Source of the DNA: Rhodobacteraceae bacterium LNNU 3342
GTDB taxonomy: Bacteria > Pseudomonadota > Alphaproteobacteria > Rhodobacterales > Rhodobacteraceae
DNA length: 64,000 bases
Assembly: GCA_008711135.1 (NCBI GenBank)
Contig: VUAW01000001.1
Location: 434,001-498,000, forward strand
Direction of reading: 5' to 3'
Below the pieces are notes generated by a model. It made no database searches. It worked only from the letters and a program-made list of their open reading frames with translations, and was not told the origin of the DNA. Position numbers and translations under genes: made by a program. Shown here piece by piece: positions 1 to 9,516 of this stretch; the stretch's first letter is position 1; each line of letters begins with the position of its first letter.

Positions 1-294
1 GGCGCTGGCGATGCCGCCGATCGGGCCGATGACGCCCGCGTTGTTGATCAGCACGTCCAGCGCGCCAAACGCCTCATAGATGGCTGCCACGGCCTTTTCC
101 ATGTCGGCGGCCTGCGCCACGTCACCCGGCAGCGCAAGGCCGCCCGTTTCGGCCGCCAGCAGATCCAGCGCCTCGGCATCGCGGGCCATCAGCCCCACCC
201 GCGCCCCGGCCTGTGCAAAGACCCGTGCCGTGGCGGCGCCGATTCCGCGGCTTGCGCCCGTGATCAGTACCGACTTGCCCGTCATGTCCATCAT
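1..294 (-). CDS. SDR family NAD(P)-dependent oxidoreductase (C-terminal part outside window)
   Basis: N-terminal 98 residues of a short-chain dehydrogenase/reductase; the rest lies beyond the left edge. The cofactor glycine motif TGASRGIG follows the first beta strand near residue 11, and the NNAG motif that ends the fourth strand is near residue 88, both diagnostic of classical SDRs. The start ATG at 294 follows a GAAAGGGGG ribosome-binding stretch; ATG codons at 291 and 285 are in frame. The substrate cannot be told from the fold. It is divergent from the DUF2125 gene. Confidence 0.85.
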   Translation of the reverse strand, partial: MMDMTGKSVLITGASRGIGAATARVFAQAGARVGLMARDAEALDLLAAETGGLALPGDVAQAADMEKAVAAIYEAFGALDVLINNAGVIGPIGGIASA

Positions 295-401
295 GATGAC
301 CCCCTTTCGCCATGCGTCGCGCCCCGGCTGGCCGGGACCCCTTGACCCTTTGCCCCTGACGCAGGATGCTCGGATCGACACCGCCTTCTTAAAGGGTTCC
401 G

Positions 402-1919
402 ATGGCACAGGTAAAACATTTCGGCTGGGGCGCGGTCCTCGCGGTTCTGGCAACGGGCGCGCTGGCCGACGTGACGGCAGAACAGGTCTGGGCCGATCAG
501 GAGCGGTTCGTGGCCGATACCGGCTACGACATGACCTCTGGCAGCCAGCAACGGCAGGGCGACACGCTGATCGTTCGTGACGTTGTCCTGACGATGGAAC
601 AGACGGCAGAGGAGGCGGGCGGCCGCGTGACCATCACGCTGGACGAGATCCGCCTGCGCGAAACCGGCGATGGCCGCGTGAACATGACCCTGGGCGCCAT
701 GCCCCGGTTCCAAGTGACGAGCGAGGATGCCGAGGGCGCGCCCGTCGAATTCGGCGCCGAAGTGACTTTGACCGACTACCTTGCCACGGCAAGCGGGGCC
801 CCCGACAACATCGCTTATGAATGGACCGCCGAAGCGCTTACCACCGCCTTCAGCCTACCCGCCCCGGTCGGCGAGGATGGCGCCGTGGCCGAGGAAGTCG
901 ACATCAGCCTGGGAATGCAGGGGCTGACTGGCACGCTGGCCCGCGGCGAAGGTGGGATGATCCTGTCGGGCACCACGGCGCAAAGCCTTTCCTATGAATT
1001 CAGCGGCGCGACCGATGAGGGCGCGGCCGATCTTGCCTTTACCTTGGCCGACGTGGCGCTGGATCAGGCGATGACGCCGGGGCTTTTCACTGGCACGCCC
1101 GAAGATCTGGCAGCGGGGCTTCGTGACGGGGGCAGCGCGCGGATCGAGATGCAGTTCGGCGCCGCCTCTGTGGATGCGACGATGACGGACCCGGAAGGCC
1201 AGGCCGGGCGTTTCGCTGGCGAGGCGGTTTCAGGCACGCTGACCTTCGCGATGGACGAAAGCGGGCTGTCATATGGCGCAGGAACGCAGGAAGGGCAGTT
1301 CCAGCTGGAAGGTGGCGACCTGCCGGTTCCGCAGGTGTCCGGAAGCTATGTCGAAAGCGGCACGACCCTGACCCTGCCGCTGACCGCCGCCGATGCGCCG
1401 CAGGATTATTCCCTTGCCACCCGGCTGGTCGGCCTGACCCTGGGGGACGAAATCTGGGAAATGTTCGACACGGCGGGCAGCTTCCCCCGCGATCCGCTGA
1501 CACTGCTGGTGGATCTGTCGGGGACCATGAAACTCGATCAGGATCTGATGAGCGAGGAAACCTGGCAGACCGACGCGCCTCCGGGACAGTTCGAAAGCCT
1601 CAACCTGAACGACCTGCGGATTTCGGGCGTGGGCGCCGAGCTGACAGGCAACGGCAGCTTTACCTTCGACAATACCGACACGCAGACCTTCGACGGTTTC
1701 CCCCGCCCGCAGGGCAGCGTGACGCTGAACCTTCGGGGTGGCAACGCCCTGATCGACCGGCTGGTGGCGGCGGGCTTCATCCCTGCGGATCAGGCGATGG
1801 GCGCGCGGATGATGCTGACCATGTTCGCCCGCCCGGCCGAAGGTGAGGACGCGCTGACCTCTACCATCGAGATCAACGAGGCGGGCGAGGTTCGGGCAAA
1901 CGGGCAGCGCATCCGCTGA
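402..1919 (+). CDS. DUF2125 domain-containing exported protein
   Basis: A 505-residue protein with a clear Sec signal peptide (hydrophobic core at about residues 9-20, cleavage after ALA near residue 22). The mature part is acidic, threonine/glycine-rich and predicted to be beta-rich, as in the DUF2125 family of Rhodobacterales and other alphaproteobacteria, whose function is unknown. Location should be periplasmic or outer-membrane associated. It is followed by 85 non-coding bases and then pmbA in the same direction, without overlap. Family assignment is from recognition of overall character and length, not from a catalytic motif. Confidence 0.75.
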   Translation: MAQVKHFGWGAVLAVLATGALADVTAEQVWADQERFVADTGYDMTSGSQQRQGDTLIVRDVVLTMEQTAEEAGGRVTITLDEIRLRETGDGRVNMTLGAMPRFQVTSEDAEGAPVEFGAEVTLTDYLATASGAPDNIAYEWTAEALTTAFSLPAPVGEDGAVAEEVDISLGMQGLTGTLARGEGGMILSGTTAQSLSYEFSGATDEGAADLAFTLADVALDQAMTPGLFTGTPEDLAAGLRDGGSARIEMQFGAASVDATMTDPEGQAGRFAGEAVSGTLTFAMDESGLSYGAGTQEGQFQLEGGDLPVPQVSGSYVESGTTLTLPLTAADAPQDYSLATRLVGLTLGDEIWEMFDTAGSFPRDPLTLLVDLSGTMKLDQDLMSEETWQTDAPPGQFESLNLNDLRISGVGAELTGNGSFTFDNTDTQTFDGFPRPQGSVTLNLRGGNALIDRLVAAGFIPADQAMGARMMLTMFARPAEGEDALTSTIEINEAGEVRANGQRIR

Positions 1920-2004
1920 TCGTTCCCCAAGGGCTCGGCGGTGCTTGCATGGGCGCCGCCCGCGCCCTAGGTCCGGTAGAATGTATTTGCCGGGGAACAT
2001 GCCG

Positions 2005-3351
2005 ATGACCGAACCGCTTGACCGCTTTGCCACCACGCTGATCGACGTCGCCCTTCGGGCGGGGGCGGATGCGGCCGATGCCATCGTGCTTTCCTCTGGG
2101 TCCATGTCCGTGGATGTGCGCGGTGGGGTGCTGGAACAGGCGGAGCGGTCTGAGTCGACCGAGGTCGGGCTGCGGGTGCTGATCGGGCGGCGGCAGGCCT
2201 GCGTTTCCGCCTCGGACACGCGGGATGAAACCTTCGCAGCGATGGCAGAACGCGCCGTCGCCATGGCGAAAGAGGCACCCGAAGATCCCTATGTCGGGCT
2301 GGCCGATCCTGAACAGCTTGCCCGCGACTGGGACATTGCGGCGCTGGAACTGGCCGATCCCGCCCCCGAACCCGCCCCTGCCGATCTGGAAGAGGACGCC
2401 CGCCGGGCCGAGGCCGCCGCTCTGGCGGTGCCCGGCATCTCGATGGTGCAGTCCGCCGGCGCGGGCTATGGCACGCAGGCGGTGCATCTGGCGGCAAGCA
2501 ACGGGTTTTCGGCAGGCTATCAGCGCACTTCGCGCGGAACGTCCTGTGTGGCGATTACCGGCAGCGGCACCGCGATGGAGCGGGACTATTTCGGCGACAG
2601 CCGGGTGTTCCAGTCCGACCTCATGGCACCTGAAGAAATCGGCCGCATTGCCGCGGAACGCACCGTGGCGCGGGCGGGTGCGCGCAAGCCGCGGACCGGC
2701 GCCTTTCCGGTGCTTTATGACGAGCGGATCGCAGCCGGGCTGATCGGGCACCTGCTGTCCGCGATCAACGGCACCACCGTCGCCCGCGGCTCGGGCTGGT
2801 TGCGCGACAAGCTGGGCGAACAGGTGCTGCCACGTGGGCTTTCGATCACCGAGAACCCGCATCGCACGCGTGTTGGCGGCTCGCGCCCCTTTGACGCAGA
2901 GGGGCTGCCGACCCGCCCCCGGGACCTGGTGCGGGACGGAGTTCTTCAGAGCTGGGTGCTGGACCTGTCCACGGCCCGCAAGTTGGGCATGGAAAGCACG
3001 GCCAACGCGATGCGCGGCACGTCCTCGCCGCCGGCGCCGGGGACCGGGAACATCGCCCTCACGCAGGGCAATCGCACCCGCGAGGAACTGTTGCAGGAAA
3101 TAGGGACCGGGCTGCTTGTGACCTCGCTGCTCGGCGCCTCGATCAACCCGACGTCGGGGGACTATTCCCGAGGCGCTTCTGGCTTCTGGGTGGAAGGGGG
3201 GCAGATCGCCTACCCCGTCAACGAATGCACGATCGCGGGCAATCTGCGCGACATGCTGCTGCGGATGACCCCGGCCAATGACGCGCGCGCGCATCTGAGC
3301 AACGTGGTGCCCAGCCTTCTGGTCGAGGGGCTGACAATTGCCGGCGAATGA
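2005..3351 (+). CDS. pmbA: TldD/PmbA family protein (PmbA/TldE-like)
   Basis: A 448-residue homologue of PmbA/TldE, the partner subunit of the TldD metalloprotease, implicated in modified-peptide maturation and CcdA degradation. The family's regions are recognisable: the N-terminal half with GLRVLIGRRQA, and the C-terminal block TSLLGASINPTSGDYSRGASGFWVE split by the family glycine pattern. TldE-type subunits lack the HExxxH zinc motif of TldD, and none is seen here. The start at 2005 is chosen because GGGGAA lies about seven bases upstream; ATG codons at 1981 and 1999 are in frame but poorly spaced. Its 3' end overlaps the next gene by 14 bases. No tldD is in the window. Confidence 0.85.
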   Translation: MTEPLDRFATTLIDVALRAGADAADAIVLSSGSMSVDVRGGVLEQAERSESTEVGLRVLIGRRQACVSASDTRDETFAAMAERAVAMAKEAPEDPYVGLADPEQLARDWDIAALELADPAPEPAPADLEEDARRAEAAALAVPGISMVQSAGAGYGTQAVHLAASNGFSAGYQRTSRGTSCVAITGSGTAMERDYFGDSRVFQSDLMAPEEIGRIAAERTVARAGARKPRTGAFPVLYDERIAAGLIGHLLSAINGTTVARGSGWLRDKLGEQVLPRGLSITENPHRTRVGGSRPFDAEGLPTRPRDLVRDGVLQSWVLDLSTARKLGMESTANAMRGTSSPPAPGTGNIALTQGNRTREELLQEIGTGLLVTSLLGASINPTSGDYSRGASGFWVEGGQIAYPVNECTIAGNLRDMLLRMTPANDARAHLSNVVPSLLVEGLTIAGE

Positions 3352-4117
3352 CCTGCCCCTTCTGATCGAGGCTGCCCGCGCCGCGGGCGAGATCGCGGCC
3401 CGCCACTTTGGCAAAGGCCCCGAAAGCTGGGACAAGGGCAATGGCCAAGGCCCGGTCAGCGCCGCGGACCTGGAAGTTGACCGGATGCTCCATGACCGGC
3501 TGCTGCGGGCGCGGCCCGACTATGGCTGGCTGTCCGAGGAAACCGCCGACAACCGGGACCGGCTGGACCGGAACCGGGTCTTCATCGTCGACCCGATCGA
3601 TGGAACCCGCGCGTTTCTGGATGGGCAGCGCAGCTTTGCCCATGCCCTTGCGGTGGTCGAGGATGGGGTGCCGGTAGCCGCCGTGGTTCACCTGCCCCTG
3701 ATGAAGATGACCTATGCCGCCACGCGGGCCGGGGGCGCCACGCTGAACGGCAAACCGATCCACACCCCGCTGCGCCGCCGGATCGAAGGGGCGCGGGTCT
3801 TGGCCCCCAAGGCGCAGCTTGCACCGCACCTGTGGCAAGGCGGGCCGCCGCCGGTGTCGCGGCACTTCCGCCCTTCGCTTGCCTGGCGGATCTGCTTGGT
3901 TGCCGATGGCAGCTTTGACGGGATGCTGACCCTGCGCCCCGCTTGGGAATGGGATATCGCCGCCGGCGCCCTTGTCGCGGCAGAGGCAGGCGCCCATGTC
4001 AGCGACCGTCACGGCGCGGCCCTGCGTTTCAACGCGGCCCACCCGCAGACCGACGGTGTTCTGGTCGGGCCAGAGGCGGTGCATCGCGGCTTTCTTGACC
4101 GCCTGCAACCGGCTTGA
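3338..4117 (+). CDS. cysQ: Inositol monophosphatase family protein, CysQ-like 3'(2'),5'-bisphosphate nucleotidase
   Basis: A 259-residue member of the Li+-sensitive, Mg2+-dependent phosphatase superfamily. Metal-binding signatures are intact: EE in WLSEETAD, DPIDGT near residue 86 and WEWDIAAG near residue 206. In CysQ these hydrolyse 3'-phosphoadenosine 5'-phosphate to AMP, supporting sulfate assimilation; inositol-1-phosphate is an alternative substrate. The likely start is TTG at 3338 with GAGGGG seven bases upstream, inside the end of pmbA. It sits directly before DUF4170, kdtA and lpxK, an arrangement common in alphaproteobacteria. The gene symbol is by similarity only. Confidence 0.8.
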   Translation: MPANDLPLLIEAARAAGEIAARHFGKGPESWDKGNGQGPVSAADLEVDRMLHDRLLRARPDYGWLSEETADNRDRLDRNRVFIVDPIDGTRAFLDGQRSFAHALAVVEDGVPVAAVVHLPLMKMTYAATRAGGATLNGKPIHTPLRRRIEGARVLAPKAQLAPHLWQGGPPPVSRHFRPSLAWRICLVADGSFDGMLTLRPAWEWDIAAGALVAAEAGAHVSDRHGAALRFNAAHPQTDGVLVGPEAVHRGFLDRLQPA

Positions 4118-4166
4118 CGTCAGACCCGCATCGGCTAGGCTGCGCCCCATCGCACAGGAGCAACCC

Positions 4167-4412
4167 ATGACCCAACGCCTGCACCTCGTTTTCGGCGGAG
4201 AGCTTGTGGACCCGGCACAGACGGTTTTCCGCGACACCAAGGACATCCACATCGTCGGCATGTTTCCGGATTACGCCAGCGCCTATGCCGCCTGGAAGGC
4301 CGAGGCGCAGCGCACTGTGGATGACGCGCACATGCGCTATTTCATCGCCCATATCCACCGCCTGCGGGACGAGGAACAGCCCGCAAGCGCGACCGAAGAA
4401 CTGGGCAACTGA
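4167..4412 (+). CDS. DUF4170 domain-containing small protein
   Basis: An 81-residue soluble protein with the features of DUF4170: a short strand HLVFGGEL, an aromatic stretch around DYASAYAAWKAEAQ and a conserved MRYFIAHIHR near the C terminus. An AGGAG lies six bases before the ATG. Function is unknown. In many alphaproteobacteria the gene lies between a CysQ-like phosphatase and kdtA, as here, which suggests, by inference only, a link with lipopolysaccharide core assembly. Confidence 0.8.
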   Translation: MTQRLHLVFGGELVDPAQTVFRDTKDIHIVGMFPDYASAYAAWKAEAQRTVDDAHMRYFIAHIHRLRDEEQPASATEELGN

Positions 4413-4417
4413 CAGCC

Positions 4418-5614
4418 GTGCAAAGGACGGCCGGAGCCATGTCGCTGGGGCTAGCGCTTTACCTGTTGGGATCAGTCCGGCGGAACCGCGCGGCGGCGCC
4501 TCTCGCGCTGGAGGAGGCGCGGCCTGAAGGTACGCTTGTCTGGTTCCACGGCGCAGATGAGGATGCCGCCGCCGCGGTAGCCGAGCTTTGGCCTGCGATG
4601 CGCCGTGGGGCGCCGCATCTTTCGGCGCTGATGACCGGCGAAGGCACCCCCCATCCCCTGCCCGCAGACGTGCCGGCGGCGGCCAAGGCGTTTCTGGATC
4701 ACTGGCAGCCCTCTCTCGTGGTGCTGGCGGGCGGGGCCCTTCCGGCCGCGCTGGTGACCGAGGCGCATCGCCGCGACCTGCCGATCTTCCTGATCGACAC
4801 GGGTGCCACCATGCATGTCACCGGGGGCGCGTGGTATCCCGGCCTGCTGCGGAGCCTGATGCAGCGCCTGAGCCGCGTGCTGGCCCGGGACGAAGACCGC
4901 GCAGCGCAGTTCCGGCGGATGGGCGTCCCACCTGACCGAATCCTTGTGACCGGGCGGGTTGAACCCAGCCCCGCCGCCCTTTCCTGTACCGAGGCGGAAC
5001 GCGCCGCGCTGGCGCATGGGCTGCACACGCGCCTTGTCTGGTTGGCCGCCGCTGTACCGCCGGAGGAAGAGGGTAGCATACTGACGGCTCATGCGGCGGC
5101 GCTGCGCCTGTCGCATCGGGCGCTTCTGATCCTTGTGCCGCAAGACCCGGCACGCGGCCCTGAGATCGCCGCCCGGGCCGAGGCTCATGGGCTGTCCTGC
5201 GCGTTGCGGTCCTGCGACGATTATCCCGATGACGAGGATCAGGTCTACATCGCCGATACCGAGGGCGAACTTGGCCTCTGGTACCGGCTGGCACAGATCA
5301 GCTTCCTCGGTGGCTCGCTGATCGGCGAGGGGCCGGCGCGGAACCCGCTTGAACCTGCGGCGCTGGGATCGGCCATCGTGCATGGGCCGCGAACCGGCGA
5401 ACATGCCGACATCCTGGCCCGGCTGGACGCGGCACGGGCAGCGCGCAGGGTGAACAGCGCGCCCGCGCTTTGCGACGTGATCGGCGAACTTCGCGCACCG
5501 GACCGCGTTGCGCTGATGGCGCATAATGCTTGGGTCGTCGCCTCGAGCGGCGCGGATGTCACTGATCGGGTGGCGCAGATGCTGCGCGCGGCGCTGCCGC
5601 CCGTTTCCACCTGA
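4418..5614 (+). CDS. kdtA: 3-deoxy-D-manno-octulosonic acid (Kdo) transferase
   Basis: About 398 residues; a GT30-type glycosyltransferase that adds Kdo from CMP-Kdo to the lipid A precursor at the inner membrane. Seen are the N-terminal membrane-associated LYLLGS segment, FHGADED in place of the usual WIHAxSVGE-type motif, a VTGRVEPSP linker and the nucleotide-sugar block [22 protein letters not shown], given here in parts. The GTG at 4418 gives the longest frame; ATG at 4439 (product starting MSLGLALYL) has AGGA 11 bases upstream and is an equally good or better start. Its stop overlaps the lpxK start by one base. Confidence 0.88.
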   Translation: MQRTAGAMSLGLALYLLGSVRRNRAAAPLALEEARPEGTLVWFHGADEDAAAAVAELWPAMRRGAPHLSALMTGEGTPHPLPADVPAAAKAFLDHWQPSLVVLAGGALPAALVTEAHRRDLPIFLIDTGATMHVTGGAWYPGLLRSLMQRLSRVLARDEDRAAQFRRMGVPPDRILVTGRVEPSPAALSCTEAERAALAHGLHTRLVWLAAAVPPEEEGSILTAHAAALRLSHRALLILVPQDPARGPEIAARAEAHGLSCALRSCDDYPDDEDQVYIADTEGELGLWYRLAQISFLGGSLIGEGPARNPLEPAALGSAIVHGPRTGEHADILARLDAARAARRVNSAPALCDVIGELRAPDRVALMAHNAWVVASSGADVTDRVAQMLRAALPPVST

Positions 5615-6606
5615 TGCGCGCGCCCGATTTCTGGTTCACGCCACCGGACGAGGCGGACTGGCGGGCGCGCCTGCTTCAGCCCCTTGGTGCGGCCTTTGGC
5701 CGGGCGACGGCACGGCGGCTGGCGGCAGGAACGTTATATCGCGCGCCGGTGCCGGTGATCTGCATCGGCAACATCAACGTGGGCGGCACGGGCAAGACGC
5801 CCACCGCCATGGCACTGGCCATGCGGCTTCAGGGACAGGGCATCCACATCGTTTCCCGCGGGTATGGCGGGCGGATGGAGGGGCCGGTACGGGTCGATCC
5901 CCGCAGCCATAGTGCCGCAGATGTGGGGGACGAACCGCTGCTGCTGGCGGAATTTGCGCCCACATGGATTGCGCGGGACCGCGCTGCCGGCGTTCGGGCC
6001 GCAGTGGCCGCCGACGCGGGGCTGGTGCTGCTGGACGATGGCTTCCAGAACCCGGCGGTGGCCAAGGACCTGTCGATCGTGGTGGTGGATGCGGCCCGCG
6101 GCTTCGGCAATGGCCGCTGCCTGCCCGCTGGCCCTTTGAGGGAACCGGTATCGGCCGGGTTGGCGCGGGCGGACCTGCTGCTGTCCATCGGCCCGGCCGA
6201 GGCGCAGGCCGTGTTCCGCGGCACCTGGGGCCCGTTTCAGGTTCCGCACCTGACGGGCAGGCTTGCGCCCCTGCAAACAGGGATGGATTGGGCGGGGCTC
6301 CGGGTGCTTGCCTTTGCTGGCATCGGCCATCCGGAGAAGTTCTTTGCAACGCTTCGCGACCTGGGCGCCGAACTGGTCCGTCACGAGGCGCTGGTGGATC
6401 ACCAGCCTTTTACCGACACGCTGCTTCGCCGGCTGGAGGCCGAGGCGCGGCTTCGGGGGGCGCAGATGGTGACAACGGAAAAGGATGCCGTCCGTCTGCC
6501 GCCTGCCTTTCGGCGCAAGGTACTTACGCTGCCGGTACGGCTGGAACTGGACGATAGGGCGCCGCTGGACGCCGCACTGGCGCGGCTTTGGGACAAGACG
6601 TCCTGA
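5614..6606 (+). CDS. lpxK: Tetraacyldisaccharide 4'-kinase
   Basis: A 330-residue kinase that phosphorylates the 4' position of the lipid A disaccharide at the cytoplasmic face of the inner membrane. The P-loop GGTGKT is at about residues 57-62, after the strand [15 protein letters not shown], the family's Asp-containing motif, follows near residue 139, and [12 protein letters not shown] near residue 290 is typical of LpxK. Start and kdtA stop share a base, so translation is probably coupled. The small DUF2093 gene that often follows lpxK in relatives is absent. Confidence 0.93.
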   Translation: MRAPDFWFTPPDEADWRARLLQPLGAAFGRATARRLAAGTLYRAPVPVICIGNINVGGTGKTPTAMALAMRLQGQGIHIVSRGYGGRMEGPVRVDPRSHSAADVGDEPLLLAEFAPTWIARDRAAGVRAAVAADAGLVLLDDGFQNPAVAKDLSIVVVDAARGFGNGRCLPAGPLREPVSAGLARADLLLSIGPAEAQAVFRGTWGPFQVPHLTGRLAPLQTGMDWAGLRVLAFAGIGHPEKFFATLRDLGAELVRHEALVDHQPFTDTLLRRLEAEARLRGAQMVTTEKDAVRLPPAFRRKVLTLPVRLELDDRAPLDAALARLWDKTS

Positions 6607-6624
6607 AGCCGCGCCGCAGGGGGA

Positions 6625-7299
6625 TTATTCGCCCAGCGCCGCGTCCAGGATCTTCGAAAGATCGGCATAGGACATGTTGCTGTGCTTTTCGCCGTTGATG
6701 ATCAGCGTGGGCGTCGAGGTGACGTTATCAGCCTCGGCATTCGCTTGGTAGACGGCGACCATCGCCTGTGCCAGATCGCCATCCTGCATGCAGGCATTCA
6801 GCTGTTCGTCATTCAAACCGGCGGCGCGACCGATGCGGCGCAGGTTTTCAGCCACGACCGCAGGATCGTTGGAATTCGCCCATTCCCGCTGGGTGGTGTA
6901 GATCCGGTCGGCCATGCCGAAATAGCGCATCTCGCCGCCGCAACGGGCGACCATTGCAGCCCAAAGGCCATAGCGGTCGAAATACACCTCACGGTGGATG
7001 AAGTGCACCTTGCCGGTGTCGATGTAGTTCTGCTTGAGCTGCGGCATCACGTTGGTGTGGAAACTCGCGCAATGCGGGCAGGTGAACGACGCGTATTCGA
7101 TCAGCGTCACGGGCGCATCGGGATTGCCCAGCGTCATGTCCGGCACGCGCGAGGGATCGACCTCTGCCGCATCCTGCGCCGAGGCGGGACCGATCGCGGT
7201 GAGGGCGGGGCCTTGGCTGCCTGAACCAAGCCACAAAGCGCCCACGGCGACCAGGGCCAGCGCCACAAGCGCCGGTATGAGTTTCTTGACCATCGTCAT
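6625..7299 (-). CDS. DsbA family thiol:disulfide oxidoreductase
   Basis: A 224-residue exported thioredoxin-fold protein. A membrane/signal segment spans residues 6-24, followed by an Ala/Pro-rich linker; the redox motif CPHC is at residues 74-77, and the cis-proline segment TSTPT lies near residue 195. It probably oxidises or isomerises cysteines of periplasmic proteins; the BdbD-like Na+/H+-type extended insert is not obvious. The ATG at 7299 overlaps the dciA stop as ATGA, which supports this start; ATG 7293 is better spaced from AAAGG. The gene lies downstream of dciA on the minus strand. Confidence 0.88.
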   Translation of the reverse strand: MTMVKKLIPALVALALVAVGALWLGSGSQGPALTAIGPASAQDAAEVDPSRVPDMTLGNPDAPVTLIEYASFTCPHCASFHTNVMPQLKQNYIDTGKVHFIHREVYFDRYGLWAAMVARCGGEMRYFGMADRIYTTQREWANSNDPAVVAENLRRIGRAAGLNDEQLNACMQDGDLAQAMVAVYQANAEADNVTSTPTLIINGEKHSNMSYADLSKILDAALGE

Positions 7300-7811
7300 T
7301 TGCCTTTCTGTCTTTGCGGGCGAGATAGGATGTTCTGGCACAGGGCTTCAAGGGCCGACCGGAGTCCCGGGTCCTGCACCCCTGAGGTGGTTTCCGTCGC
7401 CTGCCGCGTCACCTCCGGATCCGGGGGCGCGGGTGCCGGGGCGACTGTCGAGGGATCGGCAAAGCCCGAGGGCGCGGTCTGCGTCACGTTGATGCGGGAC
7501 ACGGCGTTGTAGCCATAGCAGGCGTTCACCTTTTCCCGGATCCGCGGCAGCTGCATCTGCACCATTGGCGCCTGCGCCCCGGATGCCAGCAGCGTCAGGG
7601 TGGCCCCCATACCGTCACGCGCATAGGCGATCTTGACCGGGCGAGTGATGCGGGCAAGATCCTCGCCCACGATCTCGGACCAGTGGGTCAGAAGCCGCGT
7701 CACTGCAAAGCCGCGCTTTTCCCCAACGCCCCGCACAGGCTCGCGCACGAAGATCGCAGCCTGTTCGAAGCCGCGCATGCGGCGGGATGACCGGGAAGAG
7801 GGCGCCTTCAT
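7296..7811 (-). CDS. DciA/DUF721 family protein
   Basis: A 171-residue protein. The N-terminal half carries the DUF721 pattern: a basic stretch, then LLTHWSEIVGEDLARITRPV split around the conserved W..IVG..lA core, and LTLLASGAQAPMVQ. DciA-type members recruit or load the replicative helicase DnaB in bacteria lacking DnaC; the C-terminal half is a proline/alanine-rich, probably disordered tail. GGAGGAA precedes the ATG. It is divergent from mutY with about 80 bases between. Confidence 0.8.
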   Translation of the reverse strand: MKAPSSRSSRRMRGFEQAAIFVREPVRGVGEKRGFAVTRLLTHWSEIVGEDLARITRPVKIAYARDGMGATLTLLASGAQAPMVQMQLPRIREKVNACYGYNAVSRINVTQTAPSGFADPSTVAPAPAPPDPEVTRQATETTSGVQDPGLRSALEALCQNILSRPQRQKGK

Positions 7812-7890
7812 TTGTTCCTCCGTTGTCGTGCCACACATTATGCGCTACCGCGTCCGGTGCCAGTAAATAGAACGGCTTGGGGAATAAAGA

Positions 7891-8934
7891 TTGTGTGACG
7901 CGCTGAGCCAGGAAATCCTGCACTGGTATGACCGGCACGCCCGCGTCATGCCTTGGCGCGTTGGCCCTGCGGAACGCGCGGCAGGCGTGCGCCCGGCCCC
8001 TTACCGCATCTGGCTGTCAGAGGTGATGCTTCAGCAGACGACAGTTGCGGCGGTGCGGGACTATTTCAACCGCTTCACCGCCCGCTGGCCCGATGTGGCG
8101 GCCTTGGCGGCGGCGCGGGACGAAGATGTCATGGCCGAGTGGGCAGGTCTGGGCTATTACGCCCGCGCCCGGAACCTCCTGAAATGTGCACGCGCCGTGG
8201 TGGCGGATCATGGCGGGCAGTTTCCGGACAGCCGCGACGGGCTACTGGCGCTTCCCGGCATCGGGCCGTACACGGCGGCGGCGGTTGCGGCCATCGCCTT
8301 TGACGAACCTGCGGTGGTGGTGGACGGCAACGTCGAACGCGTCATGGCGCGGGTCCATCTTGTGGAAGCACCCCTACCCGCCGCCAAGGCTGAACTTACG
8401 GAACTCGCGGCGGCGTTGACCCCTCAGGAACGGCCCGGTGATTACGCGCAGGCGGTGATGGATCTGGGCGCGACCATCTGCACCCCACGCAGCCCCGCCT
8501 GCGGCATCTGCCCCTGGTCCCCCTATTGCCGCGCACGGGCCGAAGGCGTGCAGGCCAGCCTTCCGCGCAAGAGCCCTAAGCCCGCAAAACCCATCCGCAC
8601 CGGTATTGCATGGCTGGCGCGGCGGGCGGATGGGGCTTGGCTTCTGGAACGCCGGCCGGGCAGCGGGCTTTTGGGCGGGATGCTGGGCTGGCCGGGAACG
8701 GACTGGTCGGACATGCCGCAGGGCGCGCCGCCGATTGAGGCGGACTGGCAGCCGGCAGGAGAGGTGCGCCATACCTTCACCCATTTCCACCTGCGGCTTG
8801 ACCTGCGCGTGGCAGAGGTTCCCACCAGCGCAGTGCCCCGGCGGGGCACCTTCCTGACCCCGGTCGAGTTCAAGCCCAGCGACCTGCCCACCGTGATGCG
8901 CAAGGCCTTTGATCTTGCCCGAACCGCAATCTGA
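7891..8934 (+). CDS. mutY: A/G-specific adenine DNA glycosylase
   Basis: A 347-residue base-excision repair enzyme removing adenine mispaired with 8-oxoguanine. Catalytic Glu44 is in SEVMLQQT, the helix-hairpin-helix LPGIGPYTAAA is at 121-131 and catalytic Asp145 is in VVDGNVERV. The [4Fe-4S] ligands C197, C204, C207 and C213 have the canonical C-x6-C-x2-C-x5-C spacing. A C-terminal NUDIX-like 8-oxoG recognition domain begins near residue 230. The start is a TTG preceded by GGGGAA. It is followed by gloA after 12 bases. Confidence 0.95.
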   Translation: MCDALSQEILHWYDRHARVMPWRVGPAERAAGVRPAPYRIWLSEVMLQQTTVAAVRDYFNRFTARWPDVAALAAARDEDVMAEWAGLGYYARARNLLKCARAVVADHGGQFPDSRDGLLALPGIGPYTAAAVAAIAFDEPAVVVDGNVERVMARVHLVEAPLPAAKAELTELAAALTPQERPGDYAQAVMDLGATICTPRSPACGICPWSPYCRARAEGVQASLPRKSPKPAKPIRTGIAWLARRADGAWLLERRPGSGLLGGMLGWPGTDWSDMPQGAPPIEADWQPAGEVRHTFTHFHLRLDLRVAEVPTSAVPRRGTFLTPVEFKPSDLPTVMRKAFDLARTAI

Positions 8935-8946
8935 AAGGAGACGACA

Positions 8947-9441
8947 GTGACCGACGAAACCGAAGGCTATGTGCTGACCCACACGATGCTGCGGGTGAAG
9001 GACCCGAAACGCTCGCTTGAATTCTATCAGGACGTGCTGGGGATGCGGCTTGTGACGCGGCTCGACTTCGAAGAGTGGCGCTTCACGCTCTATTTCCTTC
9101 AGCCGCGCGGGCATGAACCGGCGGACGGGTCGCTGCGCGACACGTTCTCGCGCCCCGGGCTGCTGGAACTGACCCATAACTGGGGATCGGAAGATGACGA
9201 CACCGCCATGCACAGCGGCAACGACGTGCCCAAGGGCTATGGGCATATCTGCATCGCCGTGCCGGACATTCACGCCGCCTGCGCCCGCTTTGAGCGGATG
9301 GGCGTGACCTTCCAGAAGCGGCTTGGCGAAGGTGGGATGAAGGAACTGGCTTTCATCAAGGACCCCGACGGCTACTGGCTGGAAATCGTGCAGCCTGACC
9401 TGATGGATGGCATTGTCGGCAAGTACCGGACGCAAGGCTGA
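8947..9441 (+). CDS. gloA: Lactoylglutathione lyase (glyoxalase I)
   Basis: A 164-residue member of the vicinal oxygen chelate fold that isomerises the methylglyoxal-glutathione hemithioacetal to S-lactoylglutathione. The four metal ligands are placed as in the family: His in THTMLRV, Glu in LLELTHNWG, His in GYGHICIAV and Glu in YWLEIVQ. The longer 160-residue form with the GSE..D..MHSGN insert resembles the eukaryotic/Pseudomonas Zn-type. GTG start with AAGGAG six bases upstream. It follows mutY closely and is probably co-transcribed. Confidence 0.93.
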   Translation: MTDETEGYVLTHTMLRVKDPKRSLEFYQDVLGMRLVTRLDFEEWRFTLYFLQPRGHEPADGSLRDTFSRPGLLELTHNWGSEDDDTAMHSGNDVPKGYGHICIAVPDIHAACARFERMGVTFQKRLGEGGMKELAFIKDPDGYWLEIVQPDLMDGIVGKYRTQG

Positions 9442-9516
9442 CCTGCCGCGGGCGCCGTTCCTCTGCAAGTCTTTTCGCGCTATGTTCTCGCGCGCGGAAA
9501 GTCGCCGGAGATTCGC